64,000 nucleotides of DNA from Balneolaceae bacterium. Lineage in GTDB: Bacteria; Bacteroidota; Rhodothermia; Balneolales; Balneolaceae. The position numbers were made by a program, and so were the translations under genes. Location of the stretch: contig CP030887.1 of assembly GCA_006969905.1 (NCBI GenBank), positions 248,001-312,000 of the forward strand, in the 5' to 3' direction. The notes beneath the pieces are model-generated. The model did no database searches, was not told the DNA's origin, and was given only the letters and a program-made list of their open reading frames with translations. Positions within the stretch are counted from its first letter, which is position 1; each line of letters starts with the position of its first letter. Shown piece after piece: positions 55,001 through 63,632 of this stretch.

Positions 55001-55926
55001 GAAGTGTAACTCTTCCTGAAAGAGATTGGAGTTGCACATTAGATGACTGCCAATATTCCATTGAAAAAGACCTCCTCTTCAAAGGAAAAGTCCTGGTTAC
55101 CAATGGTCAATTTGATCTGAATACCATTATACCCAAAGATATTAGCTCCTCCACAGAAAATGGACGCATTGTACTCTTTGCTGAAGGAGAAAACGGGACT
55201 GCCGGAGGTTCTTTCACCGACATTACATTTAACGGTATCAATCCTGATCTGCCGGATGATAACACCGGCCCAGAAATGAATATTTACTTAAACGATGAAA
55301 GCTTTGTTAATGGTAACCTTATTAACAGTTCTCCAATGCTGGTTGTAGAACTTAACGATGAAACCGGAATCAACACTACAGGAACAGGAGTAGGACATGA
55401 AATAATTGCTACTATCGATACAGAACCAGAACAAACCATTATCCTCAACGATTTTTATGAGGGTAACTTAAATGATTTTTCAGGAGGACGTATCGAGTAT
55501 CCTCTGGACAATTTACCGGAGGGTAGTTATTCCCTAAAAGTTCGAGCTTGGGATGTGCTTAACAACCCAACCGAAAAAGAAATCTTTTTTGAGGTAGCTG
55601 CCGAAGAGAACTTATCGGTTCGAAATGTTTTTAACTATCCGAACCCGATGAACAATCAAACTCAGTTCACCTTCGAACATAACCAGCCGGGCAATCCTTT
55701 AGAAGTATCCCTTCGGATTTACACGCTAAGCGGAAAACCGGTTCATCAGATTAAAGAAATAATCCAAAATACAAGTTCTTATGCCAGTATTTCATGGAAT
55801 GGCCGTGACCGGGATAATGATCGCCTGGGCAACGGTACTTATATTTATGTGCTTCGGGTTACAGCAGAAACCATCGAAGGAAAACAAACAACCGAAAACA
55901 CAGAAAAGCTCGTAATCATTAGATAG
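52048..55926 (+). CDS. porU: PorU-like T9SS C-terminal signal peptidase (gingipain C25 family)
   Basis: A 1292-aa secreted protein with a signal peptide (residues 1-24, LLSFFLPGIVFSQ). An N-terminal beta-rich region is followed by a C25 peptidase domain from about residue 535 (YPTYVVVTSKELETEATELA). The catalytic His is H784 in NYSGHGNEQTLS and the Cys is C818 in TATCQFGRYDD. YLLLFGDTSYD is another conserved block. The C-terminal region (NVFNYPNPMNNQTQF onward) is a FlgD/T9SS-sorting-like beta domain. PorU is the T9SS transpeptidase/sortase that cleaves the C-terminal signals of cargo and attaches them to lipopolysaccharide. Length suits the family. The PorV gene follows after 55 bases. Confidence 0.9.
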   Translation: MQLRILLLCGLLSFFLPGIVFSQAIKMIAETGSFTDYELVNNELHILPSHSISIPSIANSSLFRIIEQSVVEVPVTYSPEEATRLFISSDSSQVIEKVNEGLYRGKKVSEIRIHRARYGKTGTLVTKYLKFRVYKAGNTNTLASTKKSKSIDHPLGSGTWYKIPVSKNAVYQLDADYLGDLGIPLSSIDPKRIQLWGTDGFPLPERVGDARSSFSQIPILVEGEDDGSFDSSDRVIFYGNSPHRVNLNLGLYSHSLHPYSDQNYVFLTVGSENGIRIPTHNGNQNPNLTVTTFEDFIWKDEELTKPEGKFKSGRFWLGQKLEPAQSGFISVLKDTIAGFVSGSQVRVSARFYARSEQTTSYDVRINNTDVTSRSVSRLISGYNESDGAAANPSTFNQSVSLTSDNGIIDVSVDVTHRDSGSEFFIDWIRINAERELLAQNDFLYFYTPSNSDPEEDTQYILKGFSSTPYAFDVTDPATPVLIPTITNGSDYSINYSRNSGRHIIAQNQPDVPGAGIEIENQNLSGISSYPTYVVVTSKELETEATELADYRKDQGLEPVVVLQQQIFNEFSGGIPDPVAIRDYVKFLWERANSDGQPVPEYLLLFGDTSYDTKGIIPNALTNHILSYQSAQSTDRIGTFGTDDFFAYLDDEEGAFGGGTTSNSFLMDIGVGRIPVQTRSSAAVFIDKIKNYESQSSSGDWQNLFTYVADDDFPEPAKNRDIHVLNADVSAELMQVNEPGIRLKKIYTFSYPIEISGAGRQVPQATQDLINTVNNGTLVVNYSGHGNEQTLSDEELFLSEYVQNFTNTDKLCVLVTATCQFGRYDDTETQSGAEKFILAGNGGGIAALTTTRVVFTNSSVGNNNFGLNIVLSQKLSERIVSSPKRLGDIFKETKNGIIPGGTSTVGSSRNNKKFILLGDPATIFQLPSQKAELLSVNDSTTSSLSSSINIRALDEINLTGVIRNAQGDTDINFNGEASISIFDARRSVTLPERDWSCTLDDCQYSIEKDLLFKGKVLVTNGQFDLNTIIPKDISSSTENGRIVLFAEGENGTAGGSFTDITFNGINPDLPDDNTGPEMNIYLNDESFVNGNLINSSPMLVVELNDETGINTTGTGVGHEIIATIDTEPEQTIILNDFYEGNLNDFSGGRIEYPLDNLPEGSYSLKVRAWDVLNNPTEKEIFFEVAAEENLSVRNVFNYPNPMNNQTQFTFEHNQPGNPLEVSLRIYTLSGKPVHQIKEIIQNTSSYASISWNGRDRDNDRLGNGTYIYVLRVTAETIEGKQTTENTEKLVIIR

Positions 55927-55981
55927 TTTATACCATAAAATTATATCTAATGCGTTATATTTGACCTCAATTAATTTTTCT

Positions 55982-57118
55982 ATGAATAGAATATTAACAT
56001 TCTTAGTACTAATAGCAGTAATATTACTGCCGATCTCTGTGAGCGCCCAGGTGGGTATAACAGGGGTCCCTTTCTTACAAATTGAACCCGATTCCAGAGG
56101 TGCCGGTATGGGTAATACCGGTGTTGCACTGGCTGACAATGCTGCTGCCATGTTTTGGAATCCTGCCGGATTAGCCTTCCAGCGTGATAATCAAGCCAGT
56201 ATTACACACTCAAACTGGTTGGCAGGGTTTCAGGTTGATGACTTGTTTTATGACTATGTAGTCGTTAAACAATACATCGAAGGTATCGGGACCATTGGAG
56301 GTCATTTGACTTTTCTGAATTTGGGTGAGCAGGCAGAGACACGGGAAAGCAGTGAGATCATTTCTCGATTTAACAGTTATGAACTCGCTCTCGGCTTCTC
56401 CTATGGCTTTGAAATAAACGAAAACTTTGCCCTCGGTACTAGCCTTAGAGTTATATATTCAAGCTTGGCAAGTGGTACCAGTGTTTCTGAACAAAAGGTA
56501 AATCCCGGATCGAGTGTAGGTGTTGACGCAGCTGCACTTTACCGTACCAATCCTTTTAATATAGGTACTTCAAAAGCTGTAGCCAGTTTTGGCATTAACC
56601 TCTCTAATCTTGGGCCGGGTATTCAATATTCTGATAATGCACAGGAAGACCCTATCCCAACGGTTCTTAGATTCGGACCCGCCCTTAGGATTTCTTTGGA
56701 CGAGGATAATATTAACGAAATCACAATTGCTGCTGATGTTTCTAAAATCATGGCTCGAAAAGATGCTTTCGAAGTACCAAGTGCCGATACAACTATCATC
56801 GAATATCGATCAGTAGGACCGTTAAATGCACTTGTCGAATCCTGGGAAACTTATACCCGGCCTGACAATGGAGTTCAGTTAGGGGTATTGGAGCAGTTTA
56901 TGATAGGTGCGGGATTAGAATATTGGTATAACCAGCGATTTGCAGTACGCGGTGGCTACTATTATGAAGACCCTCAAAATGGAGATAGAGAGTACATCAC
57001 TTTTGGTGCGGGGTTAAGATATAATCAATTCGGGATTGATTTTAGTTATATAAAGACACTGGAATCGGATCACCCTCTTGCAAATACACTTAGATTCAGC
57101 GTTCTCCTGAACTATTAG
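55982..57118 (+). CDS. porV: PorV-like T9SS outer-membrane shuttle protein
   Basis: A 378-aa outer-membrane beta-barrel with a signal peptide ending PISVSAQ. EPDSRGAGMGNTGVALADN and AAAMFWNPAGLAFQRDNQ form the conserved N-terminal PorV block, followed by strands and a C-terminus ending in Tyr (FSVLLNY). ATG 55982 is chosen because the earlier TTG at 55961 overlaps a TATATTTG (-7-like) element at 55956-55963. PorV binds cargo C-terminal signals and brings them to PorU; the porU-porV adjacency supports this. The next gene starts five bases after its stop. Confidence 0.9.
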   Translation: MNRILTFLVLIAVILLPISVSAQVGITGVPFLQIEPDSRGAGMGNTGVALADNAAAMFWNPAGLAFQRDNQASITHSNWLAGFQVDDLFYDYVVVKQYIEGIGTIGGHLTFLNLGEQAETRESSEIISRFNSYELALGFSYGFEINENFALGTSLRVIYSSLASGTSVSEQKVNPGSSVGVDAAALYRTNPFNIGTSKAVASFGINLSNLGPGIQYSDNAQEDPIPTVLRFGPALRISLDEDNINEITIAADVSKIMARKDAFEVPSADTTIIEYRSVGPLNALVESWETYTRPDNGVQLGVLEQFMIGAGLEYWYNQRFAVRGGYYYEDPQNGDREYITFGAGLRYNQFGIDFSYIKTLESDHPLANTLRFSVLLNY

Positions 57119-57123
57119 AATAA

Positions 57124-60100
57124 ATGTGGATTTTAAAACCTTTAGTCAGGAGCATGCTTATTGCAGGCATGCTCTTTTTATTTACAAAAGGTGCTATCTC
57201 TCAAAGTATTTCACTTAAGAGAGCCCAACCCATTACTATTAGTAACTTCGATACTAATGTTCCTAGTACTGGTACGCTGAACATTGTGGCAATAATGGTT
57301 GAGTTTCAGCCGGACTCAAACCGCCTGACTACCGGAACCGGGATTTTTGGCGAAGGAGGCATGCCGTTCCTCGAAAACAATCCGAATAACATAGATCCTC
57401 TCCCCCATAACCAAGCCTATTTTGAGGCTCATCTTGAGTTTGCAAAAAACTATTTTGAAAAATCTTCAGATGATCAGTTAACCATCAATTACCAGGTTCT
57501 TCCCGATGTGTACCAACTTGATAAAAAAATGGAAGAGTACTCCCCTACCGGCGAAACCTTTACCAATGAAAAACTTGCATATTTGATCCGTGATTCCTGG
57601 GAAAAAGTTGAAGAAAACGGAGGTTTTGATGAAATAGATTTAGATAATGCTGAAGAAACAGGCTTTATTATTTTTCATGCGGGTGTAGGGCGCGATATTG
57701 AGTTATTGGGTACCAGCCTGGATATCACCCCGTTAGATATTCCTTCCATATACCTGAGAAAATCTGATTTGGCTGATCTTCTTGATGATCCTGCTTTCGA
57801 TGGATTTGAAGTAAAAAACGGTTCTTTCAGAATTACCAATAGTATGATCCTACCCAGAACTGAATCTAGAAGAGGACTCGATATACAGGATAATGAATTT
57901 GTCTTTCCACTATCTATTAACGGATTGTTATGTGCATCTATAGGTAGCCATCTTGGGTTGCCTGATCTTTTTAACACTGAAACAGGAGAATCAGGAATTG
58001 GCCGGTTTGGCCTAATGGATGGCGCAAGTATTTTTTCATACAATGGGTTGTTTCCTCCCGAGCCTTCCGCATGGGAAAAAATTGTCCTGGGCTGGGAAAC
58101 CCCTCGAAAAATTGATCCGGAAGTAACCGATTCTGTTTTTATTGCAGCTGCTTCCCTTAACGAACCCGAAAGTATTTCTCGCTATGATCTTTCTTCTTCT
58201 GAATACTTTCTCATTGAAAACCGGCACAGGGATATTGAAGATAATGGTGTGCGACTCACTTTCAGAAAAAATGATGGATCAGAAGTAACTCAGACTTTTT
58301 TAAATACAAATGAAGCGTTTGTATTCCAGGAGAGTGGATTTGATACCTTACTTGAAAAAGGCGTTTTGATTGACGTAGATAACTTTGACTGGGCCTTACC
58401 CGGTGGTTACGATATAGGTGCAGATGAGGACGAAGGAACCGATGATGATCGAAACCTGAATGGTGGAATACTGATCTGGCATATTGATGAGGGGGTAATT
58501 AATAGTCAAATAGCTATCGGTGTAAACAGAAATGATGAGCGAAGAGGAATTGACCTTGAAGAAGCAGATGGATCTCAGGATATCGGCAAACCCATTCCTT
58601 CACTGATTGATAATAGTGCTGCCTTCGGTTCTCCCTTTGATTTTTGGTGGAGCGGAAATAATTTCCGGGTAATTGTGCAGGGAAATGAAATCCAGCTTTA
58701 TAAGAATGAGTTTTCACCCACTTCTACTCCCGATAACTCAAGCAATTCAGGCTCTGTTTCCTATTTTGAATTATTTGACTTTTCAGACAATAGCCCTACC
58801 GCTTATTTCCGCTTCAGGAAAATACAACCTGAAGGAAGTCCCGAACTCATTCTATCAGTAGCAACTGATGACAGCATGATGTACAACCCGACAGACGAAT
58901 ACGGGCGGGCATTCCCCCTTGCAATAGATTATGTACCTTCACTAGGGTTACTGATCCCAAATATTGACGGACTCCACTCCTACTCATTCAATACTTCATC
59001 CACAGGTCAGTTTGGTGGCGGACGGATGCAGCAGCCTTTGGTAAAAGAAAATGTTTTTTATACCGCACGAAGATTTGAAGGAAGCAATGAACTTAACATT
59101 TATGCATGGCGAAGAAATAATGGGGCGTGGGGTACCGGAGGTGGTTTTACTATTCCCGCAAACCAGGGATTGGTCACTTCTCAAAATGGAGACACCATTG
59201 CTGTGGATGGCTCTACTTATGCAGTTGTAGATCAGCCTTATGAACTACTCTCAGATTTCAGGCCTCAGCCTGTGCAGGAAAGTAAACGTTTTGGTACCGA
59301 AATAGCCAAAAACTTCACAAACTCCATCAACTTTCCAATCCATGATGTAACCTTTTCAAAAGAAGCCGGAAGTTATCGCTCTTATGTCGGTATTCTTGAA
59401 CTGGCTAATGGTACATCAGGGTATTTTATCCTGGAAGATGAGCGCATTATTTTTGTAGACCCAACCTCAGAAGACCCTTTCACTACCGTTTATGAAGGTG
59501 GCTCAATTGACTGGCCAGCTATTGTAGATTTTAATGATAATGGTTCTCTAGATTTCGTCTTTGTTGACTATACGCTAAACCAGCTAATTGCTGTAAATAG
59601 AAACGGGGCTTTCCTGGATAATTTCCCGCTTACTCTTTCTACCGAAGAGAAATTTACAGGAACCCCATTAATTGCTGATTTTGATGGAGACGGTCTTCTT
59701 GACCTTAGCATAGCCACTCAGAACGATTTTGGTATCAATATCCGCCTTTTTGATAACAGCCTTTCAGAATTTACTTTTTCTCCACTCAATGTAGGTGGGA
59801 TTTCCAATACCAATGCAGCACCCATTAACCCTTTAATTGAAGATAACGTGCTTTATGCTGCAAGCCATTTGGGTGATTTAAAGGGCTGGAGATTTGAAAA
59901 TTTAACAGATGCAATCTGGTCATCGAAATATGGTAATGAACCATTCAACAAAGTGGTTGGGCAATTAGGTGATGGAACCCAACCTGTACCTGATTTCGGT
60001 GTATTAAATGGAGATGAAACCTACAACTGGCCGAATCCCGCAAAAGACTTTACAAATATACGTTTTGAGTTAGAGGAACCCGGTGGCACTGTAGAAATTA

Positions 60101-60282
60101 CTATTGCCACTCTTAGCGGACGTACTGTCTACAAAAATACAGTACAAAGCCGGGGTGGAAACCCAGAAGAGGTTTCTGTGAATACCTCATCTTTCGGAAG
60201 TGGGGGCTATTATGCACTCATAAAGGCAACGGTGAATGGTCGTTCTGAATCCAAACTTATCAAAATTGCGGTGGTACGTTGA
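57124..60282 (+). CDS. Secreted M6-like protein with degenerate zinc site, FG-GAP repeats and T9SS sorting domain
   Basis: A 1052-aa exported protein with a signal peptide (residues 1-26). The M6 (immune inhibitor A-like) domain spans about residues 40-350. GLPDLFN, RFGLMDGASIF and SAWEKIVLGWETP are strongly conserved M6 features. But the HExxHxxGxxD zinc motif reads A271-S-I-G-S-H-L-G-L-P-D281, so both His ligands and the catalytic Glu are absent. It is followed by FG-GAP/VCBS-like repeats (DFNDNGSLDF, DFDGDGLLDL) and an about 80-residue type A sorting domain (NWPNPAKDFTNI to KLIKIAVVR). It is a likely PorU/PorV substrate. It may work as a binding protein. Catalysis by an unusual site cannot be excluded. 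Confidence 0.85.
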   Translation: MWILKPLVRSMLIAGMLFLFTKGAISQSISLKRAQPITISNFDTNVPSTGTLNIVAIMVEFQPDSNRLTTGTGIFGEGGMPFLENNPNNIDPLPHNQAYFEAHLEFAKNYFEKSSDDQLTINYQVLPDVYQLDKKMEEYSPTGETFTNEKLAYLIRDSWEKVEENGGFDEIDLDNAEETGFIIFHAGVGRDIELLGTSLDITPLDIPSIYLRKSDLADLLDDPAFDGFEVKNGSFRITNSMILPRTESRRGLDIQDNEFVFPLSINGLLCASIGSHLGLPDLFNTETGESGIGRFGLMDGASIFSYNGLFPPEPSAWEKIVLGWETPRKIDPEVTDSVFIAAASLNEPESISRYDLSSSEYFLIENRHRDIEDNGVRLTFRKNDGSEVTQTFLNTNEAFVFQESGFDTLLEKGVLIDVDNFDWALPGGYDIGADEDEGTDDDRNLNGGILIWHIDEGVINSQIAIGVNRNDERRGIDLEEADGSQDIGKPIPSLIDNSAAFGSPFDFWWSGNNFRVIVQGNEIQLYKNEFSPTSTPDNSSNSGSVSYFELFDFSDNSPTAYFRFRKIQPEGSPELILSVATDDSMMYNPTDEYGRAFPLAIDYVPSLGLLIPNIDGLHSYSFNTSSTGQFGGGRMQQPLVKENVFYTARRFEGSNELNIYAWRRNNGAWGTGGGFTIPANQGLVTSQNGDTIAVDGSTYAVVDQPYELLSDFRPQPVQESKRFGTEIAKNFTNSINFPIHDVTFSKEAGSYRSYVGILELANGTSGYFILEDERIIFVDPTSEDPFTTVYEGGSIDWPAIVDFNDNGSLDFVFVDYTLNQLIAVNRNGAFLDNFPLTLSTEEKFTGTPLIADFDGDGLLDLSIATQNDFGINIRLFDNSLSEFTFSPLNVGGISNTNAAPINPLIEDNVLYAASHLGDLKGWRFENLTDAIWSSKYGNEPFNKVVGQLGDGTQPVPDFGVLNGDETYNWPNPAKDFTNIRFELEEPGGTVEITIATLSGRTVYKNTVQSRGGNPEEVSVNTSSFGSGGYYALIKATVNGRSESKLIKIAVVR

Positions 60283-63200
60283 TCAAAAAATCATTCTATA
60301 TCATACCGCTTTTGTTATCTGCATTGAACCCGGTGGTTAGTTACTCCCAAACCAATCCGCTGTTATATGACTATTCCCAAAACCATCTGGATTGGTTTAC
60401 TATTGAAAGCGACCATTTTCTCATTCATTTCCAGGAGGGAAACAGCAGATCGGCAAAAGTTGTCGCACGAATTTCGGAAGAAATATATGGGCCTATCACT
60501 GAATTGTACCAGCATGTGCCGGATGAGAAAGTCAGCATTGTACTAAAAGACAGAGACGATTACTCCAATGGTGCCGCTTATTTCTTTGACAATAAAATAG
60601 ATATCTGGCTCCCCGCATTAGATACTCCACTTCGAGGTACCCATAACTGGTTGAGGAATGTCATCTCCCATGAGTTTGTACATATTGTCCAGATCCAGGT
60701 GGGAATGAAGCGCAAAAGAAAATTCCCTATTTCCTATGTACAATGGCTGTCTTATGAAAATGTCCGGAGACCCGATGTGCTTTATGGCTTCCCTAATGGT
60801 ATTGCCACGCTCCCCTTTGCTTCTATTAACATCCCTGCATGGTTAGCCGAAGGTACGGCTCAATATCAGCGGAGTGGTTTACTTTATGATACCTGGGATA
60901 GCCACAGGGATATGATTTTAAGGACCAGGATCCTTTCTGATACCTATTTCTCTTTAGATGAAATGGGTACTTTTTCGTCCAAAACAAGCCTTGAGAGGGA
61001 AACTGTATACAACCAAGGCTTCGCTTTTGTAATTTACCTGGTAAACCGCTTTGGTGAAGATGTGTTGAGAGAACTCACTGAGGCCCTTGCTACCAAAGGG
61101 ACCTATAATGTTGCCGAAGGAATAGAAATAGCCACCGGAATTTCCGGATACCAGGTTTTTGAAGACTGGATTAATGAAAGAAAAACTTTTTATGCCGATG
61201 CAGTATCCGGCATAAATCCCACTGCGTCATCTTCTGTAGAAAAAGAAGGATTCTTCAATTTTTATCCAAAGTCATCTCCAGATAACAACTCTCTGGCCTA
61301 TCTCTCTAATAAAGGAAGAGACTACAGTGCAGTATCGCTTTATTTGAAAGAAACCGGAGAAAGCAAAGAACTCGCTATACTTTCCAACAAATTGTATGAC
61401 GAACATCTTAACCATGCAGATGCAGTTAAGCCTTCTATTCCATTTATAAACAACACTTTTTCTTTCTCCCCGGAAGGAAAGCACATTGCTTACTCAGTAA
61501 ACAAGAATACAAAATATGGGGAATCATACAGAGATATTTTTATCTATAGTACAGAAACAGAAAAGCATGAGCGTGTTACCAAAGGAGCCAGAATTGAATC
61601 TCCAGCCTGGCATCCCTCCGATAAAAAACTAGCGGTACTTGCCTATAACAAGGGCACACAGAACTTGGCCCTTCTTGATCCTGAGACCCACGAAGTTCAA
61701 CAGCTCACCGATTATAAAAACGGAGAAACATTTTTCACCCCTGTATGGTCGCCTGATGGAGAGGAAATCTATTTTGCTTTCGCAGATTTTTCTCAACGCA
61801 GGATTATGAAGTATAAGCTTGCCACTAAATCGGTGGAAGCCGTGCTGGAAGATGAGTTCGTTGATTACAGAGATCCTTTTTTAACCGCTGATGGAAACTA
61901 TCTCTACTATTCAGCTAATCCTGACGGAATCTTTAATATCTACCGGATTTTGCTGGCTGATGGCGAACCCCAAAAACTTACCAGTGTAATCGGGGGTGCA
62001 TTCATGCCCTTTGCTACACAAAACGGAGAGTTATACTTCTCTGAGTACGAAGCAACTGGATACAAAATCAAAAAAGCCAATTTAAAAATGGGTGTTGATA
62101 CTCAGTTGGGTTACTATGAGCCACAAATTGAAGGTTCTCAGTTGGAAGCCAGCCAGCCCTCTCCCTACATAGAAAATTTGAATGATTTTGATGATACCGA
62201 TCTGAATGCGTTTACAGATGGTGAAAAAGCCCTTGCCGATAAAGACCCCTACAACTTTTCTATCGAAGCCCAGTCAGGCTCAGAAGAACTAACCTATCGT
62301 CCTTACTCCGATACGTATACAAAGTTCAGTTTTTTCCCGGTTGTGCGGTTTGATAATTACACCAAGCTGAATGGAAATAACGGCACTCTCATTAAGAATG
62401 GAAGAATTCGTGACTTTGGAGAAAACCTGCTTCGCGATGTAAAACCAGGGGTTTACTTCACTTCCAGGGATATGATTGATCGCCTTAGCATATTTGGGGG
62501 AATTATGATGGGGGTAGGTTCGCGGCCAGCAGAAAGCCTTGGAGAATATATAGCCCCTAATAATATCATTGAGATGGACCGCGATATCTTTTTAATTGCA
62601 GAACACCGCGGCCTTCCTTTTATCAAAAGGAGCTGGTCTCCCACTGTTTCAATTGAACTATTTAATCTCCATCGTAATGTTGATGACGGGCTGCTTATCG
62701 AAGAGTTTACCTGTACTTCCTGTCCCGAGCCTGATACGGCAAGAGTTGATATTGCATACGAAATCTGGGAAGCCAGCCTGTTTTTACGGTCCAAATTAAG
62801 CAGGAGAAGTCTCCTTGAGTTTGGGATTGGATATAGCCCCTACAGGATTCAAACCGATAACTTTTTCTCGCAAGAGCTTCAGGCTTTGATCCCCGGTTCT
62901 TCATCCGAATACTTCAAAGGAACCAGGTTTTCAGCTGCATATACTTTCAACTATTATGAATTTACCCGTGATGCTGATATTGCTCCAACAGGGCTTAAGG
63001 GATATCTCAGGTACGAGTATGAACCATCAAAACTCCTGGAAGAATATGAAATTGACGATGGTGCTTTAAAACCCATTTTCAAAACCACTAGAAATCACTC
63101 CACCGAGCTACACGTTCGTTATGGTTTCAAGTTTTTAAACGGGCAGGCATTCCAGGCTCGGGCTCGCGGTTTTACCTATTTCAATAATACAAATGATGCC

Positions 63201-63632
63201 TTCTTTTCAGATTTTATTGGTGGATTCCTCGGGATGAGGAGCTACCCTTATTTTGCATTGGCAGGTGAGCAAACGGCGTTTACCTCGTTATCCTGGTTTC
63301 TCCCTATCAAAAAGAGAATAACCAAACAAGTAGGCCCCTACACAATCGACAAACTGTATACTCGTTTCTTTTTTGAAACAGGTAATGCCTGGCAGTCGCC
63401 ATTCAATACCGGAAATAACCTGAAAACAGGAGTGGGAGCCGAACTCAGACTTGCCATGAATGGCTATTACTTATTTCCTTTGAAATTTTTTATAAGCGGT
63501 TCTTACGGATTTAACCAATTTACTTTGACGCTGCCTGAAGAGTTTATTACCGGTTCTCAAAACAATAAAGTGACCTATGGAAGAGAACTCCTTTTCCATT
63601 TTGGATTAACCTTTGACTTTGAACTTTTATGA
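60279..63632 (+). CDS. Peptidase MA-like zinc protease with beta-propeller and beta-barrel
   Basis: An 1117-aa exported protein. The start is TTG at 60279, overlapping the previous stop by four bases; a signal peptide (IIPLLLSALNPVVSYSQ) follows at once. The N-terminal gluzincin-type domain (residues about 30-320) has H131-E-F-V-H135 as the HExxH motif, with the third ligand E191 in WLAEGTAQY. TolB/WD-like beta-propeller blades (FSPEGKHIAYSVN, VWSPDGEEIYFAF, and similar) lie at about residues 330-630. The last about 450 residues are a beta-barrel. The domain order implies an outer-membrane protease with its catalytic part outside the barrel. The partner and target are unknown. Confidence 0.85.
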   Translation: MIKKSFYIIPLLLSALNPVVSYSQTNPLLYDYSQNHLDWFTIESDHFLIHFQEGNSRSAKVVARISEEIYGPITELYQHVPDEKVSIVLKDRDDYSNGAAYFFDNKIDIWLPALDTPLRGTHNWLRNVISHEFVHIVQIQVGMKRKRKFPISYVQWLSYENVRRPDVLYGFPNGIATLPFASINIPAWLAEGTAQYQRSGLLYDTWDSHRDMILRTRILSDTYFSLDEMGTFSSKTSLERETVYNQGFAFVIYLVNRFGEDVLRELTEALATKGTYNVAEGIEIATGISGYQVFEDWINERKTFYADAVSGINPTASSSVEKEGFFNFYPKSSPDNNSLAYLSNKGRDYSAVSLYLKETGESKELAILSNKLYDEHLNHADAVKPSIPFINNTFSFSPEGKHIAYSVNKNTKYGESYRDIFIYSTETEKHERVTKGARIESPAWHPSDKKLAVLAYNKGTQNLALLDPETHEVQQLTDYKNGETFFTPVWSPDGEEIYFAFADFSQRRIMKYKLATKSVEAVLEDEFVDYRDPFLTADGNYLYYSANPDGIFNIYRILLADGEPQKLTSVIGGAFMPFATQNGELYFSEYEATGYKIKKANLKMGVDTQLGYYEPQIEGSQLEASQPSPYIENLNDFDDTDLNAFTDGEKALADKDPYNFSIEAQSGSEELTYRPYSDTYTKFSFFPVVRFDNYTKLNGNNGTLIKNGRIRDFGENLLRDVKPGVYFTSRDMIDRLSIFGGIMMGVGSRPAESLGEYIAPNNIIEMDRDIFLIAEHRGLPFIKRSWSPTVSIELFNLHRNVDDGLLIEEFTCTSCPEPDTARVDIAYEIWEASLFLRSKLSRRSLLEFGIGYSPYRIQTDNFFSQELQALIPGSSSEYFKGTRFSAAYTFNYYEFTRDADIAPTGLKGYLRYEYEPSKLLEEYEIDDGALKPIFKTTRNHSTELHVRYGFKFLNGQAFQARARGFTYFNNTNDAFFSDFIGGFLGMRSYPYFALAGEQTAFTSLSWFLPIKKRITKQVGPYTIDKLYTRFFFETGNAWQSPFNTGNNLKTGVGAELRLAMNGYYLFPLKFFISGSYGFNQFTLTLPEEFITGSQNNKVTYGRELLFHFGLTFDFELL

